Assembly (NCBI RefSeq): GCF_015561195.1
Contig: NZ_JADMSU010000001.1
Location: 437,879-501,878 of the forward strand
Origin: Collinsella aerofaciens
GTDB taxonomy: Bacteria; Actinomycetota; Coriobacteriia; Coriobacteriales; Coriobacteriaceae
DNA length: 64,000 nucleotides
Direction: 5' to 3'
In this document: positions 52,128 through 61,126 of the stretch, one piece after another
Position numbering within the stretch: the first letter of the stretch is position 1
Layout: every line of letters starts with the position of its first letter
Made by a program: the position numbers and the translations under genes
The notes under the pieces: generated by a model
What the model saw: the letters and a program-made list of their open reading frames with translations, nothing else
What the model was told of the DNA's origin: nothing
The model's database searches: none

Positions 52128-55100
52128 ATGTTCGAGAAGCGGCTCTTCTCCCTGGTTCCGCAGGCAACGCCCTACATTATGGCAAGCGTCCTGTTTAAGT
52201 GGATCGCGCTCATGGCAAACATCACGGTGATGTGGATGCTTGCGCGCATCTTGGGCGGCATCGTCACGGACGGCCTTTCGGCCGCGCTCGCCGTCGACGC
52301 CCTCGCACAGGCAGCCTTGCCGCTCGCCGCCGCCATCATCATGCGCGCCGCCTCCATCTACCTGGCCCAACGCGCCGGCGACAAGGCCGCGTTCGAGGCC
52401 GTCCGCCGCGTGCGCTCGCTCGTCTACGACAAGCTCACCGCACTCGGCCCCTCCTACACCGAGACCGTCCCCACCGCCGAGGCCGTCCAGACCAGCGTCG
52501 AGGGCGCCACGCAACTCCAGGTGTACTTTGGCGGTTATCTGCCGCAGCTCTTCTTTGCCGGCTTGGCACCCATCACGCTGTTTGTACTGCTCGTGGGCCA
52601 GGCGGGTCTTCCCGCCGCGCTGCTGCTCGCCTGCGTTCCGGTCATCCCCGTCTCCATCATGATGGTCATGCGCAACGCCAAAAAGATTGGTGCCGAGTAC
52701 TGGGGCAGCTATGTCGATCTGGGCGGCATGTTCCTGGAGGCCGTGCAGGGTCTCACCACCCTTAAGGTCTACCAGGCCGATCGCAGCTGGCACGAGCGCA
52801 TCAACGCCGAGTCCGAGCGTTTCCGCACAGCGACTATGCGCCTGCTGGTGATGCAGCTGCGCTCCATTTGCGTTATGGACCTGGTCGTCTATATGGGCGC
52901 CGCGCTCGGCATTATCGTAGCCGCGCTGCAGCTCGCCACGGGCAAGATCGGCTTTGAGGCGGCCTTCCTCATCGTCTTTCTGTCGCAGGAGTTCTTTTTG
53001 CCCATGCGCCGCTTGGGATCGCTGTTCCACACGGCCATGAACGGCATGGCCGCCTCGCGCCGCATGTTTGGCATTTTGGATACGCCCGAGCCCGAGCGCG
53101 GCGATGTTGAGCTTGACGGCCGCGGCGATATCGAGCTTGCGGGCGTGAGCTATGCCTACGGCGACCGCACGGTGCTGGACAGCGCCAGCGCGAACATTGC
53201 GCACGGCTCGCTCGTGGCACTCGTGGGCGAAAGCGGCGGCGGCAAGTCCACGCTCGCGGGGATTATCTCGGGCCGCAAGGGTGCCTACCGCGGCAGCGTG
53301 CGCATTGGCGGCGTTGAACTGCGCGATGCCACGGCCACCTCACTCATGCGCGCCGTCACGCTGGTGTCCACCAACGGCTACCTGTTTGCCGGCACCCTGC
53401 GCGACAACCTGCTGCTCGCCCAGCCCAACGCCACCGATACCGAGCTTTTGCGTGCGCTCGACCGCACGCGCGTGGCGGCCTTTGTGCAGGCCAACGGCGG
53501 GCTCGACATGGTGATTAACGAGGGCGGCACCAACCTTTCGGGCGGCCAGCGCCAGCGCGTGTGCATGGCCCGCGCCCTGTTGCACGACTCGCCGATCTAT
53601 GTGTTTGACGAGGCCACGAGTAACGTTGATGCCGCAAGCGAGGCCGCGATCGGCGAGGTCATCGCGTCGCTTGCCGGCGGGCACACTGTAATTGTGGTGG
53701 CACACCGCTTATCGACGATCGTAGACGCCGATCAGATCCTGGTGCTGGAGCGTGGCCGTATTGCCGAGCACGGAACTCACGGCGAGCTCTTGGCCACCGC
53801 GGGCGCCTACGCGCGCATGTGGAACAGCCAGGAGCAGCTCTCGGCATATGCGTATGCGGAGGGTGATGCCGAGGATGCCGGCGCGGTTGAGGCTGTTGAC
53901 GGCAGCACCGCCCGTACCGATGGCCTCAACGGTGCCGGCTCGTCTTCCGCTACCGCGGCGCCTGACTCCGGCCGCGCCCGTCGCTCGGCGCCGTCCATCA
54001 TGTGGCGCATGATGGGGCTCGTCCGACCGCTTGCCGGCTGGCTTGTGCTAGCCGTCGCGCTGGGCAGCATTGGCATGCTCACCGCCGCGTTCGTGCCGGC
54101 CTTTGGCGCCCTCGGCCTTATGGCCGCGCTGGGCCGCAACGCCTTGGGGCTTGGTCTGATCGCAGCATGCGCGGCCTGCGCCGCCTGCGGCATCGCACGC
54201 GGGCCGCTCCACTACGGCGAGCAGCTCTGCAACCATTACATCGCATTCCGTCTGCTCGCGCACGTTCGCGACCTGGTGTTTGGCGCCCTGCGCCAGCTCG
54301 CCCCCGCCAAGCTCGAGGGCCGCGGCAAGGGCGAGCTCGTGAGCCTGGTCACCTCGGATATCGAGCTGCTCGAGGTCTTCTACGCGCACACCATCTCGCC
54401 CATTGCCATCGCTCTGGTCTGCACCGTTGTGTTTGAGGGCTTTTTGCTGGCTGTGAGTCCCGAGCTCGCGGGCATCGCGCTCGTGGCCTACGCGGTCCTG
54501 GGCGTGCTGCTGCCCCTGACCTCGGCCAAGGCATGCGGCACCACCGGCCGCCAGAGCCGCGAGGGCGCCGGTAAGCTGGGCGCCTTTGTGCTCGACAGTC
54601 TACGCGGCGCGTCCGAGACTATCCAGTTTGCCGGTGGCGCCGATCGCAGCCGTGCCCTGGGCAAGCTGACCGAGCGAGTCGGCGCCGTGGACGCGCGCCT
54701 CAAGCGCCGCCAGGCGGCCAGCGAGGCCGTAGCCGATGCGCTTATTCTTGCGGCCAATCTGGTGATGCTCGAGCGTGCGCTGCAGCTGGTTTCTGCGGGA
54801 ACGATTGATTTTGCCGCAGCGTTTGTCGCCGTCTTTACCTTTGTGTCGTCGTTTGGCTCGGTGATGGCCGTGAGCCGCCTGGGCGCCTCGCTGCAGGAGA
54901 CGCTCGCCTCGGGCGCACGCGTGCTCGATTTGCTCGACGAGCAGCCCCAGTGCGACGAGGTCGCCGATGGACAGGACGTTGAGTTTGCCGGCGCCGCAGC
55001 CGAGCATGTGAGCTTTAGCTATGCGGACGGCGTGGACGCGGGCGGTGCGGGCGCCACGGAGCAGGCCGCGAATGACCCCGCTTCGAGTCTCATCCTCGAC

Positions 55101-55694
55101 GACGTGACCTGCACCTTTGCGCCCGGCACCATGACCTGCATCATGGGGCGCTCGGGCTCGGGCAAGTCGACGCTGCTTAAGCTGCTCATGCGTTTTTGGG
55201 ACCCCGCAGCCGGCACCATCACGGTGAGCGGCGTCGATGCCCGCCACATCAACACGGCGAGCCTGCGCAGCCACGAGGCCTATATGACCCAGGACACACA
55301 TCTGTTCTGCGGCACCGTACGCGAGAATCTGCTGGTTGCGCACGCCAGCGCCACCGATGCCGAGCTGCTCGACGCTTGCCGCTCCGCTTCGCTTACCGCC
55401 CTCATCGACCGCCTGCCGCAGGGTCTCGACACGCCCGTTGCCGAGCTGGGCGACTCGCTTTCGGGCGGCGAGCGCCAGCGCATCGGCCTTGCGCGCATCT
55501 TCCTCAACGACGCGCCTTTCATCTTGCTCGACGAGCCCACCAGCGCACTTGACGCTCTCAACGAGGCAGCCGTAATGCAGGCCGTTGACGAGCTCAAGCG
55601 CCGCGGCAAGACCATTGTGCTCGTAAGCCACCGTGCCAGCACCTGCGCGTTTGCCGATTTCTCGCTTTCGGTCGAGCACGGGAGGCTGAGCTAA
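52128..55694 (+). CDS. cydDC: Fused CydD-CydC-type ABC exporter
   Basis: 1188 residues: TMD1 (about 1-320), NBD1 (Walker A GESGGGKST at 367-375, LSGGQRQRV, VFDEATSNVD), a linker, TMD2 (about 625-900) and NBD2 (GRSGSGKST at 1007-1015, LSGGERQRIG, LLDEPTSALD). Two full half-transporters in tandem in one chain replace the usual CydD and CydC heterodimer that exports cysteine and glutathione for cytochrome bd assembly. The NBD1 linker is acidic and Ala-rich. No cydA or cydB is in the window, so the thiol-exporter reading rests on domain order and sequence. AGGAGG precedes the ATG; stop overlaps ygbA. Confidence 0.85.
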   Translation: MFEKRLFSLVPQATPYIMASVLFKWIALMANITVMWMLARILGGIVTDGLSAALAVDALAQAALPLAAAIIMRAASIYLAQRAGDKAAFEAVRRVRSLVYDKLTALGPSYTETVPTAEAVQTSVEGATQLQVYFGGYLPQLFFAGLAPITLFVLLVGQAGLPAALLLACVPVIPVSIMMVMRNAKKIGAEYWGSYVDLGGMFLEAVQGLTTLKVYQADRSWHERINAESERFRTATMRLLVMQLRSICVMDLVVYMGAALGIIVAALQLATGKIGFEAAFLIVFLSQEFFLPMRRLGSLFHTAMNGMAASRRMFGILDTPEPERGDVELDGRGDIELAGVSYAYGDRTVLDSASANIAHGSLVALVGESGGGKSTLAGIISGRKGAYRGSVRIGGVELRDATATSLMRAVTLVSTNGYLFAGTLRDNLLLAQPNATDTELLRALDRTRVAAFVQANGGLDMVINEGGTNLSGGQRQRVCMARALLHDSPIYVFDEATSNVDAASEAAIGEVIASLAGGHTVIVVAHRLSTIVDADQILVLERGRIAEHGTHGELLATAGAYARMWNSQEQLSAYAYAEGDAEDAGAVEAVDGSTARTDGLNGAGSSSATAAPDSGRARRSAPSIMWRMMGLVRPLAGWLVLAVALGSIGMLTAAFVPAFGALGLMAALGRNALGLGLIAACAACAACGIARGPLHYGEQLCNHYIAFRLLAHVRDLVFGALRQLAPAKLEGRGKGELVSLVTSDIELLEVFYAHTISPIAIALVCTVVFEGFLLAVSPELAGIALVAYAVLGVLLPLTSAKACGTTGRQSREGAGKLGAFVLDSLRGASETIQFAGGADRSRALGKLTERVGAVDARLKRRQAASEAVADALILAANLVMLERALQLVSAGTIDFAAAFVAVFTFVSSFGSVMAVSRLGASLQETLASGARVLDLLDEQPQCDEVADGQDVEFAGAAAEHVSFSYADGVDAGGAGATEQAANDPASSLILDDVTCTFAPGTMTCIMGRSGSGKSTLLKLLMRFWDPAAGTITVSGVDARHINTASLRSHEAYMTQDTHLFCGTVRENLLVAHASATDAELLDACRSASLTALIDRLPQGLDTPVAELGDSLSGGERQRIGLARIFLNDAPFILLDEPTSALDALNEAAVMQAVDELKRRGKTIVLVSHRASTCAFADFSLSVEHGRLS

Positions 55695-56113
55695 TGGCGC
55701 GCACCGCCGACACGCCGGAGCTGGCGCGCAAACGTGCACGCGAGGCCCAGATGGTGTCGCAGATGATTGCACTGTGGTGCCGCGGGCATCATGGCGGCGG
55801 GCATGCGGTCGAACAGGCTGGCGACGATGAGCCCGTGCGCGTGAAGCTCGGCCTTCGGACCATTACGCTCTGCCCCGAATGCGCCGAGCTGCAGAAATAC
55901 GCCATCGCGCGCATTGAGCACTGCCCGCACATGGGCACCAAGACATTTTGCTCGGCCTGTCCTTCGCATTGTTACCGGCCTGCCATGCGCGAGAAGATCC
56001 GCGAGGTCATGCGCTGGTCGGGACCGCGTATGATCCGCTATCGTCCCGTCACCGCCGTGCGGCACGCGATTATAACCGTGCAGTCCAAACGAGCGGCGGC
56101 GCAAAACAAGTAG
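55694..56113 (+). CDS. ygbA: YgbA-family protein (nitrous oxide-stimulated promoter family)
   Basis: 139 residues. The conserved cysteine-rich core CPHMGTKTFCSACPSHCYRP and the following MREKIREVMRWSGPRMIRY stretch match the YgbA/NOSP family, regulated by nitric-oxide sensing NsrR in enterobacteria. Its ATG overlaps the cydDC stop by one base (TAATG), so it is translated with the exporter. Function is unknown but the cysteines suggest metal binding. Confidence 0.88.
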   Translation: MARTADTPELARKRAREAQMVSQMIALWCRGHHGGGHAVEQAGDDEPVRVKLGLRTITLCPECAELQKYAIARIEHCPHMGTKTFCSACPSHCYRPAMREKIREVMRWSGPRMIRYRPVTAVRHAIITVQSKRAAAQNK

Positions 56114-56233
56114 CCGCCGGCGCCGGCACGCGCCGCCTGCCCTTTCCAATCGATTTCGACCCCCGGCGTGCCCGGCGTGTTGAGAGCTGCGCCATTACAA
56201 TGAAGCGGATTCGCTTGACGCAAAGGAGCCGCC

Positions 56234-57145
56234 ATGTCCGCTTGCCCGCTGGTCGATTGTCACACCCACACCTCGTTTTCGGACGGCCATGCCTCGTTTG
56301 ATGACAACGCCCGTGCCGCTGCTGCGGCAGGCTGCCGCGTCATGGTCTCGACCGACCACCTCGCCCTGCCTGCCAGTATGGATGCTAACTGCGAGGTGCA
56401 GGTCGTCGAGGGCGACTTGCCGGCACATCGTCTGGCCTTTGAGGACGCCCGCAGGCTTGCCGCGCAAATCGCGCCGGAGCTCGAGCTTATCTATGGCTTT
56501 GAATGCGATTGGTACGAGGGCTGCGAACCCTTGGTTGAGCGCTGGTCCCAGGGCGCCGTGGTGCGCTTGGGCAGCGTGCACTGGATTGGCGACCCAGGCG
56601 ATATCATGGCAGGTGCCGCGGGTACGGCGGGAACGGAAAACGTCGCGCGCCCCGATACACCCGATTCCCTTTGCGGCTGGATCGACGACGATACCAACCT
56701 GCATGTTTGGGAAAACCTGGGCGTGCGCGGCGTGTGGGAGCGCTATGTCGATGACTGGTGCCGAGCCTGCGAGAGCCCGCTCAACTTTGATGTAATGGCT
56801 CACCCCGACCTAGTCATGCGCTTTTCGAAGGAAGGCTTTGCGCCCGATTTTGATCCGGCACCGTTTTGGGAGCAGATGGCCGAATGCGCTCACGACACGG
56901 GTCGCCGTGTCGAAGTCTCGACCGCCGCGCCGCGTAAGGGCCTCGACGACTATTACCCCTCGACGGGGCTGTTGCGCTGCTTCGCCCACGCCGAGGTGCC
57001 AATCACCTTTGGCTCGGACGCACACCGCGCCTGTGACATCTGTTGGAATATCCGCGAAGCGCAAGCCCACGCCTACGACTGCGGTTATCGAACCTTCGAC
57101 ATCCCCCACCCCACCGGCGAATGGGAGTCCACGCCCCTCGCCTAA
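56234..57145 (+). CDS. hisJ: PHP-domain histidinol-phosphatase
   Basis: 303 residues of the PHP fold: DCHTHTSFSDGHASF with the metal His pair near 10-12, STDHLALP, GFECDWYEG, GSVHWIG, VMAHPDLVMRF and GSDAHRACDI, the nine-ligand pattern of this family. It faces the his operon, and the HisJ/HisK form dephosphorylates histidinol phosphate, the step between HisC and HisD that is otherwise missing here (hisB encodes only the dehydratase). AAAGGAG precedes the ATG. Confidence 0.88.
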   Translation: MSACPLVDCHTHTSFSDGHASFDDNARAAAAAGCRVMVSTDHLALPASMDANCEVQVVEGDLPAHRLAFEDARRLAAQIAPELELIYGFECDWYEGCEPLVERWSQGAVVRLGSVHWIGDPGDIMAGAAGTAGTENVARPDTPDSLCGWIDDDTNLHVWENLGVRGVWERYVDDWCRACESPLNFDVMAHPDLVMRFSKEGFAPDFDPAPFWEQMAECAHDTGRRVEVSTAAPRKGLDDYYPSTGLLRCFAHAEVPITFGSDAHRACDICWNIREAQAHAYDCGYRTFDIPHPTGEWESTPLA

Positions 57146-57177
57146 CTAGTCGTTTAAGAACGTCCCCGATGACTAGT
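57145..57177. repeat. Hairpin between hisJ and hisE with GTCCCC loop
   Basis: ACTAGTC / GACTAGT at 57145-57151 and 57171-57177 enclose GTTTAAGAACGTCCCCGAT. It overlaps both converging stop codons and may act as a terminator, though T tracts are lacking. Confidence 0.6.
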
Positions 57178-57490
57178 GGCGGCGGGCGTTGAGTTCGCCG
57201 GCCAGCTCGTCGAGGGTGATGCCGTAACGCTCAAGGGTTACGAGCAGGTGGTAGACCAGGTCGCCGGCTTCGTAGCGGATGTGGTCGTGGTCGTTGTCCT
57301 TGCAGGCCATGATGACCTCGCTCGCCTCCTCGGCAAGCTTCTTGAGCAGTTCGTCCTCGACGTCGGTCAGCAGACGGGCGGTATAGCTCTCCTGCGGCGA
57401 TGCGTCGCGACGACCGTGAATCACCTCGGCCAGTCCCGTCAGCGTCTCGCCGATATTTCCCGGCTGCACGTTAGCTGTTCTGACTCCCAT
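57173..57490 (-). CDS. hisE: Phosphoribosyl-ATP pyrophosphatase
   Basis: 105 residues. Helical MazG-like fold with KKLAEEASEVIMACK (metal glutamates) and HIRYEAGDLVYHLLVTLE, and ending LNARRH. It hydrolyses PR-ATP to PR-AMP, step 2 of histidine synthesis. It is a separate gene here, not fused to hisI; 15 bases separate it from the unknown 75-aa gene. Confidence 0.95.
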   Translation of the reverse strand: MGVRTANVQPGNIGETLTGLAEVIHGRRDASPQESYTARLLTDVEDELLKKLAEEASEVIMACKDNDHDHIRYEAGDLVYHLLVTLERYGITLDELAGELNARRH

Positions 57491-57505
57491 GGTTATTTCC
57501 TCTCG

Positions 57506-57733
57506 TTACTGCAGCGTAAAGTAGGTACCGGTCTCATCGAACCGAGGCTTTGCGCCCTTTTTCTCAAAGAACTTGACGATGACGACATGGGCCTCATCGA
57601 GCCTTTCTTTCTCGACCTCGAGCCAAAGCGACTGCGCCCCGCAGGCATCAGTCAGGTGCACGCGGCATGGCACGCCCGCGCGGAGGAGCTCGACGTTGCA
57701 GTCGGCGACCTCGAACGGCGTCACGACCCTCAT
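57506..57733 (-). CDS. Small protein of unknown function inside the his operon
   Basis: 75 residues, overlapping hisI by four bases (ATGA) and followed by hisE. It has a mixed alpha/beta look ([20 protein letters not shown] then [20 protein letters not shown]), no membrane segment, and a single DACG motif. No family recognised. The tight overlap argues that it is real and cotranscribed with the histidine genes. Confidence 0.75.
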   Translation of the reverse strand: MRVVTPFEVADCNVELLRAGVPCRVHLTDACGAQSLWLEVEKERLDEAHVVIVKFFEKKGAKPRFDETGTYFTLQ

Positions 57734-58071
57734 CGCGCTCCCCCTTCCACGCGCTTAAAGAAGCAGGTACGGTTGCCGGTATGGCAGGCAGGACCCGGCG
57801 AGTCGACCTTGACCAGCAGCGTATCGCTATCGCAGTCGGCCCAGAGTTCCTTGACCTCCTGCATGTTGCCGCTCGTCGCGCCCTTGTTCCAGAGCTCCTG
57901 GCGACTGCGGCTCCAAAACCACGTGGTCCCGGCCTTAAGCGTAAGCCCCACCGACTCCTCGTTCATCCAAGCAACCATAAGCACCTCACCGGTGTCATAC
58001 TGCTGAACCACACAAGGAATCAGCCCGCGGGCGTCGTATTTAAGATCAGCCGCTTCTACTACCTCAGTCAT
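57730..58071 (-). CDS. hisI: Phosphoribosyl-AMP cyclohydrolase
   Basis: 113 residues. [16 protein letters not shown] is the family signature, followed by [10 protein letters not shown] and [10 protein letters not shown] whose cysteines bind zinc. It opens PR-AMP to ProFAR. The ATG at 58071 has GGGAG five bases upstream; a longer in-frame reading would run into the 114-nt repeat. No fused HisE domain. Confidence 0.95.
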   Translation of the reverse strand: MTEVVEAADLKYDARGLIPCVVQQYDTGEVLMVAWMNEESVGLTLKAGTTWFWSRSRQELWNKGATSGNMQEVKELWADCDSDTLLVKVDSPGPACHTGNRTCFFKRVEGGAR

Positions 58072-58103
58072 CATTTCTCCCAAGTAACAAACGAAACCCC
58101 ACA

Positions 58104-58218
58104 GGTCGGCGAGGGTTGCCCAGGTGCCGCAGGTTGTCGCGAAAAAGGAGCGACGCGTACTTTGGTACGCGAGCGACGGTTTGAGCGGCAAGATGCGGTG
58201 CCTGGACAAGCCACAGCG
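58104..58218 (-). repeat. Structured repeat after hisF (copy 2)
   Basis: Same element as 29001-29114: GGTTGCCCAGGTGCCGCAGG through GAGCGACGCGTACTTTGGTA to the pairing CGGCAAGATGCGG. On the minus strand it starts 12 bases after the hisF stop and fills the 159-base hisF-hisI gap. Confidence 0.85.
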
Positions 58219-58230
58219 AAGCCCGCAGCA

Positions 58231-59013
58231 TTAGAAGTCCAACCTCACAGGAATACCTTGGCTGGCCATATACTCCTTCACCTGGCGAATGCTGAAGGTT
58301 CCAAAGTGAAAGACGCTCGCCGCCAGCACGGCGTCGGCCTCGCCCTCGATCACACCCTCGGCGAAATGTTCGAGCGTGCCCACGCCGCCGCTCGCGATGA
58401 CGGGAATCGGCACTGCGCGCGCCACGGCGCGAGTGAGTGCCAGGTCAAAGCCGGCCTTGGTGCCGTCGCGGTCCATGCTGGTGAGCAAGATCTCGCCGGC
58501 GCCGCGACGAGCCGCTTCCTCGGCCCACGCCACCGCATCGATACCCGTGGCGTTGCGGCCTCCCGCGGTAAAAACCTCCCACTTGTCGGCACCCGGCTGA
58601 CCGGACAGGCCAACGCGCTTGGCATCGATCGCCACGACCACCGCCTGGCTGCCAAACGCCGCGGCGGCCTGGCTGATCAACGACGGATCGCGCACGGCGG
58701 CAGAGTTAAGCGACACCTTATCGGCACCGGCGGCAACCATGGTTCGCATGCCCGCCAGGTCGCGAAAGCCGCCGCCAACGGTATAGGGAATGGCGAGCTC
58801 CTCGGCCGCGTGCGCCGCCATCTCGATGGTCGTCGCGCGGTTGTCGCTCGTGGCGGTAATGTCCAAAAATACGACCTCGTCCGCACCCTCGCGGTCGTAG
58901 GCGCGGGCCAACTCCACCGGGTCGCCAGCATCGCGCAGGCTCACAAAGTTGACGCCCTTGACCACGCGGCCGTCCTTAACATCCAGGCAGGGAATGACGC
59001 GTTTGGTAAGCAT
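58231..59013 (-). CDS. hisF: Imidazole glycerol phosphate synthase, cyclase subunit
   Basis: 260 residues, a beta/alpha barrel. Catalytic Asp11 ([12 protein letters not shown]) and Asp near 130 ([11 protein letters not shown]) are both present, with GGGFRDL and [14 protein letters not shown] phosphate-binding loops. With HisH it makes IGP and AICAR. Three bases from the hisA stop. Confidence 0.97.
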   Translation of the reverse strand: MLTKRVIPCLDVKDGRVVKGVNFVSLRDAGDPVELARAYDREGADEVVFLDITATSDNRATTIEMAAHAAEELAIPYTVGGGFRDLAGMRTMVAAGADKVSLNSAAVRDPSLISQAAAAFGSQAVVVAIDAKRVGLSGQPGADKWEVFTAGGRNATGIDAVAWAEEAARRGAGEILLTSMDRDGTKAGFDLALTRAVARAVPIPVIASGGVGTLEHFAEGVIEGEADAVLAASVFHFGTFSIRQVKEYMASQGIPVRLDF

Positions 59014-59016
59014 GGG

Positions 59017-59760
59017 CTACTCCTCCCCTCGAGCGGCTGCTAGCGCCTGGGCCAGCGTAAAATTACCCTCGTAGAGCGCACGACCGGTAATGGCACCCTC
59101 GATAGCATCCTCGCCCACCGCGGCCAGCGCGCGGATGTCATCAAGCGTCGAAATGCCACCCGAAGCCACGACGGGAAAGCCCGCGACCTCGGCCACATGG
59201 CGATATGCCGCCACGTCGATGCCCGTCTGCATGCCATCACGCGCGATGTCGGTATACACCAGATGCTTAAAGCCCAGCTCGGAAAGCTGTGCCACAGCGT
59301 CGTCGAGTGCCACGCCCGCGCCATCGCGCCAGCCGTTCACCTTGACCTGGCCGTCTCGTGCGGCAATATCTGCCACCAGCAGCTCGCCAAAGCCTTGGGC
59401 CGCCACCTCGGCAAAACCCGGCTCAGTCACCAGCACGGTGCCCAGTGCGATGCGACGCGCGCCGTAGCCGGCCAGCTCGTCGATGCGCGCAAGCGAGCGA
59501 ACGCCGCCGCCCACGTCCACGGACAGACCGTCGACGCCGCAGATGGCATCGATCGCCGCCGAGTTGGCAGCGCATGCGTCCTCGTCCTCGCCAAAGGCAG
59601 CGGACAGGTCGACGACGTGCACCCAGCTCGCACCCTGCTCGGCAAAGGAGCGGGCAACGGCGACGGGGTCGTCGGAATATACCTTGCAGCGGCTGCGGTC
59701 ACCGCGCTCCAGGCGCACGACCTTGCCGCCGATCAAATCGATTGCGGGAAACAGGATCAT
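59017..59760 (-). CDS. hisA: ProFAR isomerase
   Basis: 247 residues, homologous half-barrel pair to HisF. Asp8 (PAIDLIGGKVVRL) and Asp near 129 (VNGWRDGAG region) are the acid/base residues; DVGGGVRS and VVASGGISTLDDI bind phosphate. Overlaps hisH by four bases (ATGA). No sign of PriA-type fusion; TrpF activity cannot be judged. Confidence 0.95.
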   Translation of the reverse strand: MILFPAIDLIGGKVVRLERGDRSRCKVYSDDPVAVARSFAEQGASWVHVVDLSAAFGEDEDACAANSAAIDAICGVDGLSVDVGGGVRSLARIDELAGYGARRIALGTVLVTEPGFAEVAAQGFGELLVADIAARDGQVKVNGWRDGAGVALDDAVAQLSELGFKHLVYTDIARDGMQTGIDVAAYRHVAEVAGFPVVASGGISTLDDIRALAAVGEDAIEGAITGRALYEGNFTLAQALAAARGEE

Positions 59761-60458
59761 CGGCCGGCCTCCTCGACGATGTTGACGAAGTTCTTAAGGA
59801 TGCGCTGTCCCAGCGCCGAGGATTTCTCGGGATGGAACTGGCAACCCCACACGTTGCCATGACGCACGATGCACGGGAAGCTCCGCGTATAGTGCGTGTG
59901 CGCCAAGACGTCGGCGGCATCGGCGTCGTCGGCCACCGCGTAGCTGTGGGTGAAGTACATGTTGGCGCCCTCGGCAAAACCGGCGAGCAGCGGATCGGCC
60001 GAGCCGGCAGGCGTCATGTGCACCTGGTCCCAGCCCACGTGCGGGACCTTCAGACGACTCGACTCCAGGCGCGTGCACGAACCGCGCATGATGCCCAGGC
60101 CATCGACCCGGGGGCCGCCGGCCTGCCCGAAGGCGTCGCCGTCCGCGGCAACACCCTCGCCCGCAGGAACACCCTCGTTGCCGCGCTCAAAAAACAGCTG
60201 AAGGCCCAAGCAGATGCCGAGCAGCGGAGTTCCAGCGGCGACGGCGTCGAGCACCGCGTCCGCCTCGCCGCTCTGGCGCATAAAGGCGATCGCGTCATAG
60301 AACGCGCCCACGCCCGGAATGACCAGGCCGTCGGCGCGGCGGATTTGCTCCGGGTCGTCCGATGTACAGGCGGCGGCACCGGCGCGCGCAAGCCCGCGCA
60401 CGACGCTCGACAAGTTGCCCTTGTGGTAGTCGACCACCACGATCTTCGGTTCGCCCAC
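59757..60458 (-). CDS. hisH: Imidazole glycerol phosphate synthase, glutaminase subunit
   Basis: 233 residues, class I glutamine amidotransferase. Nucleophile Cys83 in GICLGLQLFFE; the His and Glu of the triad are in WGCQFHPEKSS near the C-terminus. It supplies ammonia to HisF. The GTG at 60458 is chosen because GGGAGGG is just upstream and the first strand starts there. A loop near 95-120 is longer than usual, with Gly/Ala-rich sequence. Confidence 0.94.
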   Translation of the reverse strand: MGEPKIVVVDYHKGNLSSVVRGLARAGAAACTSDDPEQIRRADGLVIPGVGAFYDAIAFMRQSGEADAVLDAVAAGTPLLGICLGLQLFFERGNEGVPAGEGVAADGDAFGQAGGPRVDGLGIMRGSCTRLESSRLKVPHVGWDQVHMTPAGSADPLLAGFAEGANMYFTHSYAVADDADAADVLAHTHYTRSFPCIVRHGNVWGCQFHPEKSSALGQRILKNFVNIVEEAGR

Positions 60459-60484
60459 GCGACCCTCCCTCTTCTCTTTGTCCA

Positions 60485-60521
60485 AAACCACCACAAAGGG
60501 GACAGGCACCTTCGTGGTGGT
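60485..60521. repeat. Hairpin with GGGGACAGG loop between hisB and hisH
   Basis: AACCACCAC / GTGGTGGTT arms enclosing AAAGGGGACAGGCACCTTC. It belongs to the GGGAC-core family and lies inside the his operon. Confidence 0.65.
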
Positions 60522-60538
60522 TTCTGCCTTTGTAGCGG

Positions 60539-61126
60539 TTACAGTGAGCCCTTGGTGCTAGGGATGCCCTGCACTCGGGGATCGAGCTCGCAGGCATGGC
60601 GCATCGTGCGGCCCACGGCCTTAAAGGCGGCCTCGATAATGTGATGCGAGTTGCCGCCCGCTAGCTCGCGCACATGCAGCGTGAGCTTGGCATCGCGCGC
60701 GAAGGCGTAGAAGAACTCGACCGCCAGCTCGGTATCGAAGCTGCCCACGCGCTCGGTCGGCACGGGCAGCTCGCAGTAGGCCTGCCCGCGGCCCGAAATA
60801 TCAACAGCAGCCATCACAAGCGTCTCGTCCATGGCAATCGCCGCGTCGGCAAAGCGTGTAATGCCCGCCTTGTCGCCCAGAGCCTGGCAAAACGCCTCGC
60901 CCAGCACAATACCCGTGTCCTCGACGGTGTGGTGCGCATCGACCTCCACGTCGCCCACCGCGTGCACCGTCAGATCGAACAGGCCATGACGGCCAAAGGC
61001 GTTGAGCATGTGGTCGAAAAACGGTACGCCGGTCGAGATATCGCACACACCGGATCCATCCAGGTCAAGCTTGACAACAATGTCGGTCTCGCCCGTCTTG
61101 CGGTTTACCTCGGCATAGCGGTCCAT
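60539..61126 (-). CDS. hisB: Imidazoleglycerol-phosphate dehydratase
   Basis: 195 residues, the monofunctional form. Metal-binding motifs DAHHTVEDTGI and GNSHHIIEAAFKA mark the two halves of the duplicated fold, plus FFDHMLNAFGRHG. The histidinol-phosphatase domain of E. coli HisB is absent, which fits the separate PHP phosphatase nearby. It starts one base after the hisC stop. Confidence 0.97.
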   Translation of the reverse strand: MDRYAEVNRKTGETDIVVKLDLDGSGVCDISTGVPFFDHMLNAFGRHGLFDLTVHAVGDVEVDAHHTVEDTGIVLGEAFCQALGDKAGITRFADAAIAMDETLVMAAVDISGRGQAYCELPVPTERVGSFDTELAVEFFYAFARDAKLTLHVRELAGGNSHHIIEAAFKAVGRTMRHACELDPRVQGIPSTKGSL

